Assembly (NCBI GenBank): GCA_029936675.1
Contig: JAPYSB010000004.1
Coordinates: 62,001-126,000 of the forward strand
Reading direction: 5' to 3'
DNA length: 64,000 nt
DNA from: Dehalococcoidia bacterium
GTDB taxonomy: Bacteria > Chloroflexota > Dehalococcoidia > Lucifugimonadales > UBA826
Shown piece after piece: positions 25,387-35,006 of the stretch (positions are counted from its first letter, which is position 1; each line of letters starts with the position of its first letter). The translations under genes were made by a program, and so were the position numbers. The notes beneath the pieces are model-generated. The model did no database searches, was not told the origin of the DNA, and was given only the letters and a program-made list of their open reading frames with translations.

Positions 25387-27864
25387 TTGAGTCTTTTGAA
25401 ATTTGTCGAAGTAGCAGTAGATTCACCGGGTTCTGGAAATAGAACCTTTACTTACTTGATCCCTGCAGGGCTCAACTTGGAACTAGGTCACTCTGTAATT
25501 GTGCCTTTTGGTAATCAGACCAAACAGGGGATAATTTTTGGGGCTTCAGACGCATCTGACTTGGATTCAGTCCGTGATGTATTAGAACTCACAGACAGTA
25601 ACCCTTTAATTGACCCAATCCGATTGGAGTTAGCTCGTTGGATCAGCCAACAATATTTTTGTACTTTATTTCAAGCCTGTTCCCTAATGCTTCCGCCTGG
25701 CGCAAGAAAGCGTAAATCTGTCTGGTTGTCTGTGGCTAGCGGAGTAGAGATATCGGAACTGAAATTCGGTGAATTCCAAACCTTAATTCTCAAATATGTA
25801 TCGTCTAGAAACTCTGCACAATTAGAGAAGGTCATTGCCCATTTCGGAGAAAGAGCACGGCGGTCAATTAGCCGGCTTATTGAAAAACAGGTAGTGGTTC
25901 CGACTGTAAAAGAATCCTCCGTTAAAGTTCGGGTGAAATATGAAAAGTTAGGTAAGATAACCAAATCCGGCAAGGCAGCTTTAATGGCGGGGGAACTACA
26001 AAAAGCTCCGAAGCAATTGGTCGCCTTAACTTACCTATCTAATGACGAAAATACAATACGTAAAATAGCTACACTGAGAAGCAAATTCGGTTCTTCTTCT
26101 ATTAATTCATTAATAGATAAGGGTTATTTGCACCAAGAGCAACTCGAAGTTGAGAGGGATCCTCTCAACGGTAAGCTGTATACACCTGCTCAACCGGTTA
26201 ATCTTTCGGATTCACAAACTTACGCTTTAGAACAAATATATGAATTGATAGAGAAGCCTTCGATTAAAACCAGAGCCGTACTTCTCCATGGTGTTACTGG
26301 TAGTGGTAAGACTGAAGTGTATCTGGAAGCCGTGTCCTTGTGTATTTCCCGAGGGAAAAGCTCTTTGGTGCTTGTTCCAGAAATTGCGTTAACCCCCCAA
26401 ACCATAGAACGGTTTTCTTCCAGGTTCCCAGGAAAAATAGCAGTTCTGCATAGCGGACTGTCAGTAGGGGAACGGTTTGACCAGTGGAGAAAGATCAAAG
26501 CCAATGAATATCAGGTTGTGGTTGGATCAAGAAGCTCCATATTTGCCCCTTTGAATAACTTAGGGTTGATCATAATTGACGAGGAACATGAATGGACTTA
26601 TAAACAGAATGACGGGGTGCCTAGGTATCATGCTAGAGATATTGCGATGCAATTAGCAGGGTTAACATCGGCCGCTGTGATTTTAGGGTCAGCCTCCCCA
26701 GATATTGAATCCTACCTGCGAGCCAAACGAGGAAGATATCGCTTGGTAGAGTTAAATCAAAGATATAGGCCCACTGTAAATGGCACCTCAGATAGAGACG
26801 GTAGGCTGCTTGCTGAGGTCAATATTGTGGATATGAGGGCTGAGTTAAAGAGTGGTAACAATGACATTTTCAGCAGGCAATTAATAGCCGAATTAGAAAG
26901 CACTATCCATAACGGAAATCAAGCTATCATTTTTATAAACAGAAGAGGATTCTCTTCCTTTGTTCAATGCAATAGCTGTGGGTACGTGGCCAAGTGTAGA
27001 AATTGTGATGTGTCACTCACATTTCATGCGGAGTCCCAATTGTTAATTTGCCACTACTGTGCCCAAAAGAGAAGGAATATTGAAAACTGCCTAGAGTGTG
27101 GCAGCGATTCTATTGGAAGGTACGGTGTGGGTACCCAACTTGTGACCGAAAAACTGAATAAATTGTACCCCGATTTGGTTATTGATAGATGGGACAGTGA
27201 TGCCATAACCAGACATTCTCACTATGGGGAGCTTTTAGATAGGTTCAGATCGGGACAATCTCAAATTGTTGTTGGCACGCAGTTAATATCAAAAGGGCAT
27301 CATTTACCTAATGTGACGTTAGTAGGCGTTGTATCGGCTGATGTCGGTCTTGGTTTGCCGGATTTCAGAGCATCGGAGCGAGTATTTCAAACTTTGTGCC
27401 AAGTGGCTGGTAGAGCAGGGAGAGGGGTGGAGGAAGGCAAAGTTATTATTCAAACATATCAGCCAGACCATTACGCAATAAAAACTGCTGCTACGCAGAA
27501 TTACAAGTCTTTTTTTGATATAGAATCTAAGAATAGGCGCAACCATGTGCAGCCGCCTTATAGCAAAATAATTAGATTGCTTAGGCAAGATGTAGATGAC
27601 ATTTCTGGGCAGAGAGAGGCTAAACAGTTAGCTAAGCTATTGGGGGAACAAAAACAGGTATGGGGATTGTCTGATACCGAAATTCTTGGTCCCACCCAAG
27701 CTTTTCCAAGTCGAGTTAGAGGTCGATACAGATGGCAACTTATATTAAGAGGCCCAAACCCTCGAACTTTGCTGGAAACAATAAGCCTACCCGGTGTTTC
27801 TGACGAACGTAGGTCTATGAAAAGGGGATGGGTATTGGATGTGGATTCTTATCTGTCAATCTAG
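25387..27864 (+). CDS. priA: Primosomal protein N' (PriA helicase)
   Basis: 3'-5' superfamily-2 helicase that restarts stalled replication forks. The 825-residue protein has the N-terminal 3'-DNA-binding domain (about 1-100), a winged-helix region, and the helicase core with Walker A GVTGSGKTEVYLE near residue 302 and the DEEH box IIDEEHEWTYK near 396. The zinc-binding insertion has eight cysteines (CNSCGYVAKCRNC, CHYCAQ, CLECGS; about 530-575). Motifs IVVGTQLISKGHHLPNV and QVAGRAGRG follow. The start is TTG at 25387. Identification is firm. Confidence 0.96.
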   Translation: MSLLKFVEVAVDSPGSGNRTFTYLIPAGLNLELGHSVIVPFGNQTKQGIIFGASDASDLDSVRDVLELTDSNPLIDPIRLELARWISQQYFCTLFQACSLMLPPGARKRKSVWLSVASGVEISELKFGEFQTLILKYVSSRNSAQLEKVIAHFGERARRSISRLIEKQVVVPTVKESSVKVRVKYEKLGKITKSGKAALMAGELQKAPKQLVALTYLSNDENTIRKIATLRSKFGSSSINSLIDKGYLHQEQLEVERDPLNGKLYTPAQPVNLSDSQTYALEQIYELIEKPSIKTRAVLLHGVTGSGKTEVYLEAVSLCISRGKSSLVLVPEIALTPQTIERFSSRFPGKIAVLHSGLSVGERFDQWRKIKANEYQVVVGSRSSIFAPLNNLGLIIIDEEHEWTYKQNDGVPRYHARDIAMQLAGLTSAAVILGSASPDIESYLRAKRGRYRLVELNQRYRPTVNGTSDRDGRLLAEVNIVDMRAELKSGNNDIFSRQLIAELESTIHNGNQAIIFINRRGFSSFVQCNSCGYVAKCRNCDVSLTFHAESQLLICHYCAQKRRNIENCLECGSDSIGRYGVGTQLVTEKLNKLYPDLVIDRWDSDAITRHSHYGELLDRFRSGQSQIVVGTQLISKGHHLPNVTLVGVVSADVGLGLPDFRASERVFQTLCQVAGRAGRGVEEGKVIIQTYQPDHYAIKTAATQNYKSFFDIESKNRRNHVQPPYSKIIRLLRQDVDDISGQREAKQLAKLLGEQKQVWGLSDTEILGPTQAFPSRVRGRYRWQLILRGPNPRTLLETISLPGVSDERRSMKRGWVLDVDSYLSI

Positions 27865-27917
27865 TTACTTTGGATGGTATTGTTGGGGTCTAAATTAAAT
27901 AATCTGACTGAACTGCT

Positions 27918-27926
27918 TGTTATAAT
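27918..27926 (+). promoter_or_regulatory. Extended -10 promoter candidate for prfB
   Basis: TGTTATAAT, a TGn-extended -10, ends 54 bases before the prfB ATG. No convincing -35 at the right distance. Confidence 0.5.
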
Positions 27927-27980
27927 TAGCTTCTAGCGCCCACATATGCTTTTCAAGAACTGTTTGGAGAGGAACCCCCG

Positions 27981-29082
27981 ATGCAAGAATTGAAAACCAC
28001 TTTGTTCGATCTGAGAGAAAAGGTTTCTGATCTGCTGGTGCGTCTTTGACCTTCCTTCAAAGGAACGAAAAATAAAAGAATTGGAAGAAGAATCGATAGT
28101 CCCAAATTTTTGGGAAGATTCCACTAATGCCCAATCCAAAATGAAAACCTTGGCAACATTAAATAATCAGGTTGCTGTGTGGAAAGGGATTCAAGAACAG
28201 ATAGTGACGAATCTGGAATTGCTGGAACTGGCAAATTTAGAGAACGATTCAAGCTTTTTGGATGAGATCCGCTTGGAAACCGGTCAAATAGAAAAAAACG
28301 TTGAAGAGGAAGAATTTACCCTTACCCTCTCAGGTGAACACGATCAACGTGATGCCATATTAGCCTTGCATGCGGGGGCAGGAGGTGTTGATTCTCAGGA
28401 TTGGGCTTCTATGTTAGCCCGTATGTATACCAGATGGTGCGATCGGAAAGGGTTTGGTTGTGAAATTTTAGATGTTTCCCACGGGGAAGAATCTGGTATA
28501 AAAAGTGTGGTGGTACAAATAACTGGTCACTATGCATACGGGCACCTTAAAGCGGAAAAAGGAGTTCATAGGCTCGTTCGGATTTCCCCATTTGATAACA
28601 ACCACGCTAGGCACACGTCATTTGCTCTTGCAGAAGTTATCCCAAAAATGGATGAAGGTACCGATGTCGAAATTAATACAGATGATTTGAGGGTGGATGT
28701 ATTTAGAGCTGGGGGTCATGGTGGGCAGAATGTTCAGAAGAACTCAACAGCTATACGAATCACTCATGAACCTACCGGCATAGTTGTAACATGTCAAAAT
28801 GAAAGATCTCAACGCCAAAACAGGGAAATAGCTATGCGAATATTAGCCTCTCGCTTGGCGGAGTTAGAAAGAAAGAGAAAAGATAAAGAAATGTCGGATT
28901 TGAAAGGTGATCATGTTTCTGCGGAGTGGGGTAATCAAATTCGTAGCTATGTATTGCATCCATATCAGATGGTTAAGGACCATCGAACCAATGTGGAGAC
29001 TTCTGCCACAGATGAAGTTTTGGACGGAAATTTGGATGTTTTTATAAAAGCATACTTGGCCTTCCAAATGGGTTCTGAGTAA
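27981..29082 (+). CDS. prfB: Peptide chain release factor 2, with programmed +1 frameshift
   Basis: Releases nascent chains at UGA and UAA codons. Frame one runs from ATG 27981 (GGAGAGG eight bases upstream) for 22 codons and ends CTT TGA at 28044-28049. The second frame resumes at GAC 28048 and continues to 29082. The joined product is 366 residues, the usual RF2 length. CTTTGAC is the classical RF2 slippery stop. The main frame has SPFDNNHARHTSF (SPF stop-recognition motif) and GGHGGQNVQKNSTAIR (GGQ catalytic motif). The usual upstream Shine-Dalgarno-like stimulator is weak here (only CTGGTG before CGT CTT TGA). A conventional gene caller would start the protein too late, at about 28081. 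Confidence 0.94.
28041..28050 (+). promoter_or_regulatory. RF2 programmed frameshift site
   Basis: CGT CTT TGA C: slow in-frame UGA followed by C after a slippery CUU. Low RF2 lets the ribosome slip +1 and make more RF2, an autoregulatory loop. Confidence 0.93.
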
Positions 29083-29216
29083 CCCCTTAACTGCTCAAAT
29101 TTTCCGGTAAGGTGATAATACCTAAGTGAAATTGCCGTTGTTAATACTCAGGAAAGATCACTATTATTAAAGAGACCTGTTTTTTTGTTTAAGACTAAAA
29201 TGCTTTTGAGGTGTAT

Positions 29217-30938
29217 ATGATTAACCGTTTTACACTCGTTTTTTTAATGGCGATACTTTTGATCGGATCGATCGCTTGTGGTCAGACAGCCATAGGAAAG
29301 GCTGTTGGTGATTCGGGAAACTCGGACTCAGCCACTGAAACCTCTAGAGCGGGAGATTCGATACTAGAACCCACAATGGAGAAAAGTGCGGACGCGAAAA
29401 CTGAGGTAAAAACCTTAGCTGATGTGTCCGAAGCTCCAGTTGGTGTATTTAATCGCCTTTGGTCTGATCCGCCAACACTGGACCCTCACCTCACTTCAGA
29501 TACCACATCTGCAGGCGTTGTCGTGGAAATATTTAGCGGGTTAGTAGGGTTTGATATCAACTTGCGATTGATTCCCGATCTCGCAGATAGCTGGGACATC
29601 TCAAATGACGGTCTTACTTATATATTTAAAATCCGTGATAATGCTGTGTTTCATGATGGGACTAAAGTGACGGCAGAGGATTTTAAGTGGTCTTTGGAAC
29701 GTGCTGTAAACCCAGATACTGCTTCCCCTACGGCCAAAACATATCTGGGCGACATAGTGGGAGTAGACGATGTGTTGGAAGGCAGAAGTTCTCAGATAAG
29801 TGGCGTCAAAGTGGTTGACAACAGGACGTTGAGAATAGAGATAGATTCTCCAAAAGCATATTTTTTAGCTAAACTTACCTATCCTACGGCATACGTTGTT
29901 GACAGGAATAATGTATCGGAAGGAGGTCTTAACTGGACCGATAGTCCTAATGGGACTGGGCCATTTAAATTGTCCGATTACAAAATTGGAGAAAGGATCA
30001 TATTGGAGCGAAACGACCTGTACCACCTCGATAAAGCGAAACTAGCAAAAATACAGATGAATTTGGCCGGCGGTTCCTCAATGGCCATGTATGAAAATGA
30101 TGAGATTGATATTACAGGAGTTGGGCTTTTTGATCTGGAGAGGATTAAGGATCCAGCTGATCCACTTAATGGGGATCTGGTTGTCGCCGACCCCGGATAT
30201 TCAGTTAACTACATAGGATTTAATGTACAAGAACCTCCTTTTGATGACTTTAAATTTCGTCGTGCGTTAAACCATGCGATAGACAAGGAATTGATAGCAA
30301 AGGAAGTGTATTCAGATTTAGTTGTTCCTGCTTATGGAATATTGCCACCGGGCTTCCCTGGGTTCAATGAACGGCTTGAGGGTCTTCGGCACGATCCTGT
30401 TTTAGCAAAAAAACTTTTGTCCGAATCAAAATATGCTGATCCAGCAAATAGGCCTAGAATTGTAATAACTATCCCCGGTACAGGGGGTACTCCCGGATTA
30501 GATCTGGAGGTAATAATAAACATGTGGCTGGAAACCTTGGGTGTTGAGGTAGAGATACAGCAAGTTGAATGGGCTACATATCTTAAAGATTTGGATGAGG
30601 AAAAATTCCAAGCTTTTGGTGGTTTGGGGTGGGAGGCTGATTATCCCGACCCCCAAGATTTCTTGGATATATTATTTCATTCAGAGAGTGAAAATAACCA
30701 CGGCTTATACTCTAGCCAGGAGGCCGATATTTTGCTCCAGGATGCTAGGGTTGAGACAGACTTAATGAAGCGCATAAATCTTTACCAAAAGGCAGAGGAA
30801 ATTATTGTTAATGATGCTGCTTGGGTTCCTTTGTGGTTTGCAGGAGAACGACACGTTTTAATAAAACCGTACGTGAAAGGGTATGAGCTGACCCCAATGA
30901 CGATATCCAAGATGCGATATGTTTATATACAAGATTAA
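29217..30938 (+). CDS. Peptide/nickel-type ABC transporter substrate-binding lipoprotein (SBP family 5)
   Basis: Extracellular solute receptor of a Dpp/Opp-type transporter, 573 residues from ATG 29217 (a GTG at 29211 lies inside the GAGG ribosome-binding site and is less likely). The signal peptide ends in a lipobox (IGSIAC, lipidated Cys21). A Ser/Thr/Asp-rich linker follows, and then the family-5 fold: LDPHLTSDTTSAGVVVEIFSG near 83-103, LADSWDISNDGLTYIFKIRDNAVFHDGT near 125-150 and FDDFKFRRALNHAIDKELIA near 345-365. Ligand is likely an oligopeptide or similar. Two permease genes follow, but no ATPase genes. Confidence 0.93.
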   Translation: MINRFTLVFLMAILLIGSIACGQTAIGKAVGDSGNSDSATETSRAGDSILEPTMEKSADAKTEVKTLADVSEAPVGVFNRLWSDPPTLDPHLTSDTTSAGVVVEIFSGLVGFDINLRLIPDLADSWDISNDGLTYIFKIRDNAVFHDGTKVTAEDFKWSLERAVNPDTASPTAKTYLGDIVGVDDVLEGRSSQISGVKVVDNRTLRIEIDSPKAYFLAKLTYPTAYVVDRNNVSEGGLNWTDSPNGTGPFKLSDYKIGERIILERNDLYHLDKAKLAKIQMNLAGGSSMAMYENDEIDITGVGLFDLERIKDPADPLNGDLVVADPGYSVNYIGFNVQEPPFDDFKFRRALNHAIDKELIAKEVYSDLVVPAYGILPPGFPGFNERLEGLRHDPVLAKKLLSESKYADPANRPRIVITIPGTGGTPGLDLEVIINMWLETLGVEVEIQQVEWATYLKDLDEEKFQAFGGLGWEADYPDPQDFLDILFHSESENNHGLYSSQEADILLQDARVETDLMKRINLYQKAEEIIVNDAAWVPLWFAGERHVLIKPYVKGYELTPMTISKMRYVYIQD

Positions 30939-30956
30939 ATTTGTGATTGATCGTAC

Positions 30957-30981
30957 GTAAATTATTTACAATTTTTTGATG
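30957..30981 (+). terminator. Palindrome plus T-run between binding-protein and permease genes (possible attenuator)
   Basis: GTAAATTATTTAC is a 13-base palindrome at 30957-30969, followed by AATTTTTTG. As RNA this is a short A/U-only hairpin with a U-run, weak, but placed where partial termination would give more binding protein than permease. Confidence 0.35.
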
Positions 30982-31022
30982 TCGTTTATGCTATAGCGAA
31001 TACAGAATAAGTTTAGAGGCAT

Positions 31023-31952
31023 ATGTGGATATATATAACTAGAAGGTTATTATGGTTGCCGGTACTATTATTAATGGTATCGGCAGTTACCTTCACTCTC
31101 GGAACCTATGGGCCTGGTGATCCAGTGAGGGTGATGTTGGGGACTAAATATAACGAGGCGACCGCAGAAAGGCTAAGATCTTCATTGGGTCTGGATAGGC
31201 CGGTTATGGTCCAGTACGCTGACTACGTATCTGGGGCCATTAGGGGAGACTTCGGGGAAAGTCTTAGATATCGGGGCCGATCAGTAGGCTCCTTATTGGT
31301 CTCTAAGATGTGGGTTTCTTTTCAAGTTAACCTCGCTGCGATGTTTGTCAGTTTGTCTATTGGGTTACCTTTGGGATTTTGGATAGCCCATAAACAGGGT
31401 ACCTGGTTGGATCCCGCTGTTGTTGCCTCTACTTTGGTTCTAATGTCCATACCCATTATGGTGAGCATTCCAATAGTTTTATGGGGCTTATGTTTGAAAT
31501 TGAGTCTGGTGCCATGTTCTGGGTGGGGAGGATTTTTTGACTTGAGGATTATAGTGCCCGCTATCACGATGGGAATCCCTGGGGTCGCCGGACTTGCTCG
31601 TTTGATGCGGGCTAGTACCTTGGACGTATTTGGTCAAGATTTCATCAGAACCGCAAGAGCAAAAGGTTTAAGTGAAAGATATATTGATATAAGACATGTC
31701 TTGAGGAACGCAATCATCCCTGTAATAACTATCCTGTCCTTTTCTTTAGCTGGTATGTTGACCACCGGGTTCATAACTGAAAGGTTACTTGGAATACCAG
31801 GGGTAGGAGATTTTGCTATACAGGCTATTTTTAACAGGGACTATCCGGTAATAATGGCATTCACTCTCATACTATCAACTGCCTTTGTACTTGCTAACTT
31901 GTTAGCTGACATCGCCTACTCCCTAATTGATCCACGCATAAGGTTTTCATAA
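31023..31952 (+). CDS. ABC transporter permease (DppB/OppB type)
   Basis: Inner-membrane permease subunit of the peptide-type transporter, 309 residues. N-terminal TM (YITRRLLWLPVLLLMVSAVTF) precedes the DppB-type external loop with GPGDPVRVMLG. Five further TM helices are visible. The EAA-like cytoplasmic loop (FIRTARAKGLSERYIDIRHVLRNAIIPV near residues 210-240) is the ATPase contact. It shares its last base with the next permease's first base, so the two are translationally coupled. Ribosome-binding site is weak (GAGG). Confidence 0.92.
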   Translation: MWIYITRRLLWLPVLLLMVSAVTFTLGTYGPGDPVRVMLGTKYNEATAERLRSSLGLDRPVMVQYADYVSGAIRGDFGESLRYRGRSVGSLLVSKMWVSFQVNLAAMFVSLSIGLPLGFWIAHKQGTWLDPAVVASTLVLMSIPIMVSIPIVLWGLCLKLSLVPCSGWGGFFDLRIIVPAITMGIPGVAGLARLMRASTLDVFGQDFIRTARAKGLSERYIDIRHVLRNAIIPVITILSFSLAGMLTTGFITERLLGIPGVGDFAIQAIFNRDYPVIMAFTLILSTAFVLANLLADIAYSLIDPRIRFS

Positions 31953-32890
31953 TGGATACCTCCATCAGTAATAAAGGTCATTTGTCTCGAGCTTTCACCA
32001 GGCTGTGCCATAAAAAAATAGCAGTTGCATGTCTGGTTGTTATCATGACTATTTATTTTCTGGGTATATTTGCACCCTTGATAGCACCTTATGGATATAA
32101 CGAACAGGATTACCAATCGATCAGGAAGGGTCCCACAATGGAACATATAGCTGGGACTGATCTGAAAGGTAGGGATGTTTTTTCGAGAGTCCTTTGGGGG
32201 ATACAAAACACAGTGATAATAACCTTGGTAACGATTCTCACAGGGGCATTGTTGATAGGGGTATCCCTTGGATTGATTTCTGGCTACTATGGAGGCAAGG
32301 TTGACTCAATAATAATGAGGATAGGCGAGCTTTTTGCCTCTTTTCCGGATATCTTGTTAGTTATTTTATTGGCTGCCACTTTAAGGCCAAGAATTTTAAA
32401 TGTTGTTCGTTGGATCGAGGATAATACCTTGTTAGACGGGCTAGTGAAATCTGGAGTCGCTGACTATTTAGTAATCTCGCTGGCTTTAGTCTCATTTAGT
32501 TGGGTTGGGATGGCTCGCTTAGTCCGGGGACAAGTTTTGTCACTGAAGAGCTCACAATATGTCGAAGCGGCTCAAGCAACAGGGGCATCAACTTCACGGA
32601 TTTTATTTATTCATCTCCTACCCAATGCCATAGGCCCCATAGTAGTTATGGTTTCGATGGGCATGGGTACCTTGATCGGAACAGAGATTATTTTGAGTTG
32701 GCTTGGATTGGGGATACAGCCGCCGCGACCTAGTTTAGGAACCATGTTATTGGAAGCGGGTAGTATTAGTGCGCTTCGAGTTGTTCCGTGGATGCTGATT
32801 GCTCCCGGTATAGTAGCTTGGTCATTGGTCCTGTGTTGGAATTTGTTTGGTGATGCTATGGGTGATGTGTTAAACCCCAGAACTAGGTGA
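31952..32890 (+). CDS. ABC transporter permease (DppC/OppC type)
   Basis: Second permease subunit, 312 residues, DppC/OppC type. It has the N-terminal helix (IAVACLVVIMTIYFLGIFAPLIAPYGYNEQD), the HIAGTDLKGRDVFSRVLWGIQNT segment that is standard in DppC, and the EAA loop VEAAQATGASTSRILFIHLLPNAIGPIVV near residues 205-233. The last part (PWMLIAPGIVAWSLVLCWNLFGDAMGDVLNPRTR) matches the family C-terminus. No oppD/oppF-type ATPase follows; the next gene is an unrelated nuclease. Confidence 0.93.
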   Translation: MDTSISNKGHLSRAFTRLCHKKIAVACLVVIMTIYFLGIFAPLIAPYGYNEQDYQSIRKGPTMEHIAGTDLKGRDVFSRVLWGIQNTVIITLVTILTGALLIGVSLGLISGYYGGKVDSIIMRIGELFASFPDILLVILLAATLRPRILNVVRWIEDNTLLDGLVKSGVADYLVISLALVSFSWVGMARLVRGQVLSLKSSQYVEAAQATGASTSRILFIHLLPNAIGPIVVMVSMGMGTLIGTEIILSWLGLGIQPPRPSLGTMLLEAGSISALRVVPWMLIAPGIVAWSLVLCWNLFGDAMGDVLNPRTR

Positions 32891-32919
32891 GTATGATAAA
32901 TCGTTAAATGAAGTGAGAT

Positions 32920-33792
32920 ATGAAAGTCCATTTGGTCGACGGAACATACGAATTATTTCGATCCCATTTTGGGCAACCTGAGAGATTAGCACCTGACGGA
33001 ATGCATGTTTCAGCTGTTAGGGGTTTGATAATGACCTTGATATCTTTACTACATCAACCTGAAGTTACTCACGTAGCAGTTGCCTTTGACAGTTCAATTA
33101 AGTCTTTTAGAAATGAGTTGCTACCAACTTACAAGGATGGGTCGGACACCCCTTTAGAGTTGAAAATGCAATTTCCATTAGCTGAGAGGGTAGTAAATGC
33201 GCTTGGTATAGTGTCATGGCCTATGCATGATTATGAAGCCGACGATGCATTGGCCACAGCGGCATTACTCTATTCAAAGCAGGACACAGTGCAGCAGGTA
33301 ATCATTTGTTCACCCGACAAGGATTTATGTCAAATGGTTTCTGGGGATCAAATCGTATGTCTAGACAGGAAAAATAATTTTGTCCTGAACGAATCCGGTG
33401 TTCTTGAAAAATTTGGTATTTTACCGATATCAATACCCGATTATTTGGGACTGGTTGGCGACACTGCAGATAATATTCCTGGTATTCCAAGATGGGGCGC
33501 GAAATCTAGTTCTACTCTTCTTAACCGGTATATTCACATAGAGGACATACCAAATACTTATGAACTTTGGGATGTCTCTGTAAGGGGAGCGGCAGCTCTA
33601 AGTTTGAGCCTTGAAGATAATAGGGAGAAAGCTCGCCTATACCGGGAAATCGCTACAGTTCGTACTGATTTGGAAATTACTGAAACCCTTAAAGAGTTAG
33701 AATGGCTAGGGGCTTCAAAGAATCTTTTTCCATCTTTGTGCCGTGAATTGGGTTTGGGTAATTTATCAAACCGGCCTCAAAAATGGCAGTAG
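32920..33792 (+). CDS. Stand-alone 5'-3' exonuclease (PolA N-terminal/FEN type)
   Basis: A 290-residue flap-endonuclease-type protein resembling the 5' nuclease domain of DNA polymerase I without the polymerase. Acidic metal-binding motifs: HLVDGTYELFRSHF near the N-terminus (Asp), AVAFDSSIKSFRNELLPTYKDG near 50-70, MHDYEADDALATAA near 105-120 and CSPDKDLCQ near 130. The H3TH DNA-binding region is LVGDTADNIPGIPRWGAKSSSTLL near 185-210. It would remove flaps or RNA primers. Many genomes also hold full-length polA, so this copy may be an additional repair nuclease. It follows the transporter genes by 29 bp and may be co-transcribed. Confidence 0.9.
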   Translation: MKVHLVDGTYELFRSHFGQPERLAPDGMHVSAVRGLIMTLISLLHQPEVTHVAVAFDSSIKSFRNELLPTYKDGSDTPLELKMQFPLAERVVNALGIVSWPMHDYEADDALATAALLYSKQDTVQQVIICSPDKDLCQMVSGDQIVCLDRKNNFVLNESGVLEKFGILPISIPDYLGLVGDTADNIPGIPRWGAKSSSTLLNRYIHIEDIPNTYELWDVSVRGAAALSLSLEDNREKARLYREIATVRTDLEITETLKELEWLGASKNLFPSLCRELGLGNLSNRPQKWQ

Positions 33793-33812
33793 GATCAAGG
33801 TTAATTTACTGA

Positions 33813-35006
33813 CTAATTTTTAGACAAATATTTATTGTATAACTGGTAACCAATCAAGACTGCCGCGATTGATATATACCCGTAGGTGAATAACATGCGT
33901 TGATCAGTTTCGGTAAATGGTAGGTGTGCTAGGAACATTACTAACAAGATAACTCCTGATTTCCACCCAATAACTCGGGGCAAAACCAATATTATTCCCA
34001 GTAGAGATACAGCAGCCGTTAATAAGAATTCCACGGATTGCATATTATTTAGCGGGAAGCTCAATAATTCTCCAGCAGATAGACTGAAAATCCCGACCAT
34101 GCTGCCAACTAACAAAGTGAGTTGATTGACTTCAGCAGATATTAAAGTTGTTAATCCTGCGACTGGATTTGCTCTCAGGCTAAATAGGACAGCTATTATT
34201 ATTTCAGGCGATTCTGAGGCTAATGGGGCTATCCATTGTATCAAGAGGAAGTCACTAATACCAAGATTACGGCCCGTGTCGATAAGGGAATGAACGAACG
34301 GTTCTGCTGCGACGAGTATAACAAAGGCCGAATAAGCGAAGAGCCCTAACACAATCAGTCTCCTCACCACCTTAGATTGCTCTCCTATCGCTAGAGAGGG
34401 GCCCATTAATTCCGGCTCCTCTGACTCTTTGGTTGAACTTAACCAAAGATAAACCACGTACAGGGCAATCAAGGCAGCAGCAACTATCAGATGTACCTGC
34501 TGCATAAAAAATATTAAAAAAGTAACAGCAGTTGCGATGGATAGCATTAATATTTCAAGCCCCATAGTATTTGCCACGTTTAATGAGGACCTTCTCTTGA
34601 TCCAGAATATTAGGATCACGGCAGACCAACCAAGCCCAATTAGTAGGCGGTTTGCCCCAGTCACATTGGCTGCCACTCTTTCCATTTCTGGCGTTACTAT
34701 GGCACTAGCAGTGTCATATGATTGGCCAGCGTCCCAAGCTAGCACAGCTTCCACAGCATACTCGGGAAGAATTGCGATCAAGGCTAGTATTGCAATGGCA
34801 AAAGATGCGGATATATCTAACTGTGCAGCCTCTGCAGCCCAAGAAATCAAGAATGCGCCGCCCACAATACCCATTCCAAAAATGAATGCGTCTAAAATTG
34901 GATGGAAATGGAGACCTCCAAAAACCATCACAAAGGATGGCACCCCGAGGCACGCAAAAGCCGCCAATAGGATCCAGGAGGCTGAATGACTATTGCGATC
35001 ACTCAT
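33813..35006 (-). CDS. Na+/Ca2+ exchanger-family membrane protein
   Basis: A 397-residue integral membrane protein of the cation/Ca2+ antiporter superfamily. It has about eleven hydrophobic helices. The two inverted alpha-repeats can be seen as ALIAILPEYAVEAVLAWDAG (near 95-115) and APLASESPEIIIAVLFSLRANPVAGLTTLISAEVNQLTLLVG (near 263-305), carrying the conserved acidic and polar ion-binding residues (PEY.VE and SESPE). It probably expels Ca2+ or another cation in exchange for Na+ or H+. It is transcribed alone, divergent from the collagen-like lipoprotein gene. Confidence 0.83.
   Translation of the reverse strand: MSDRNSHSASWILLAAFACLGVPSFVMVFGGLHFHPILDAFIFGMGIVGGAFLISWAAEAAQLDISASFAIAILALIAILPEYAVEAVLAWDAGQSYDTASAIVTPEMERVAANVTGANRLLIGLGWSAVILIFWIKRRSSLNVANTMGLEILMLSIATAVTFLIFFMQQVHLIVAAALIALYVVYLWLSSTKESEEPELMGPSLAIGEQSKVVRRLIVLGLFAYSAFVILVAAEPFVHSLIDTGRNLGISDFLLIQWIAPLASESPEIIIAVLFSLRANPVAGLTTLISAEVNQLTLLVGSMVGIFSLSAGELLSFPLNNMQSVEFLLTAAVSLLGIILVLPRVIGWKSGVILLVMFLAHLPFTETDQRMLFTYGYISIAAVLIGYQLYNKYLSKN

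Noticed and set aside
28081..29082. prfB as a gene starting at 28081
   Set aside because: The first 34 residues of RF2 are encoded upstream through the CTTTGAC frameshift.
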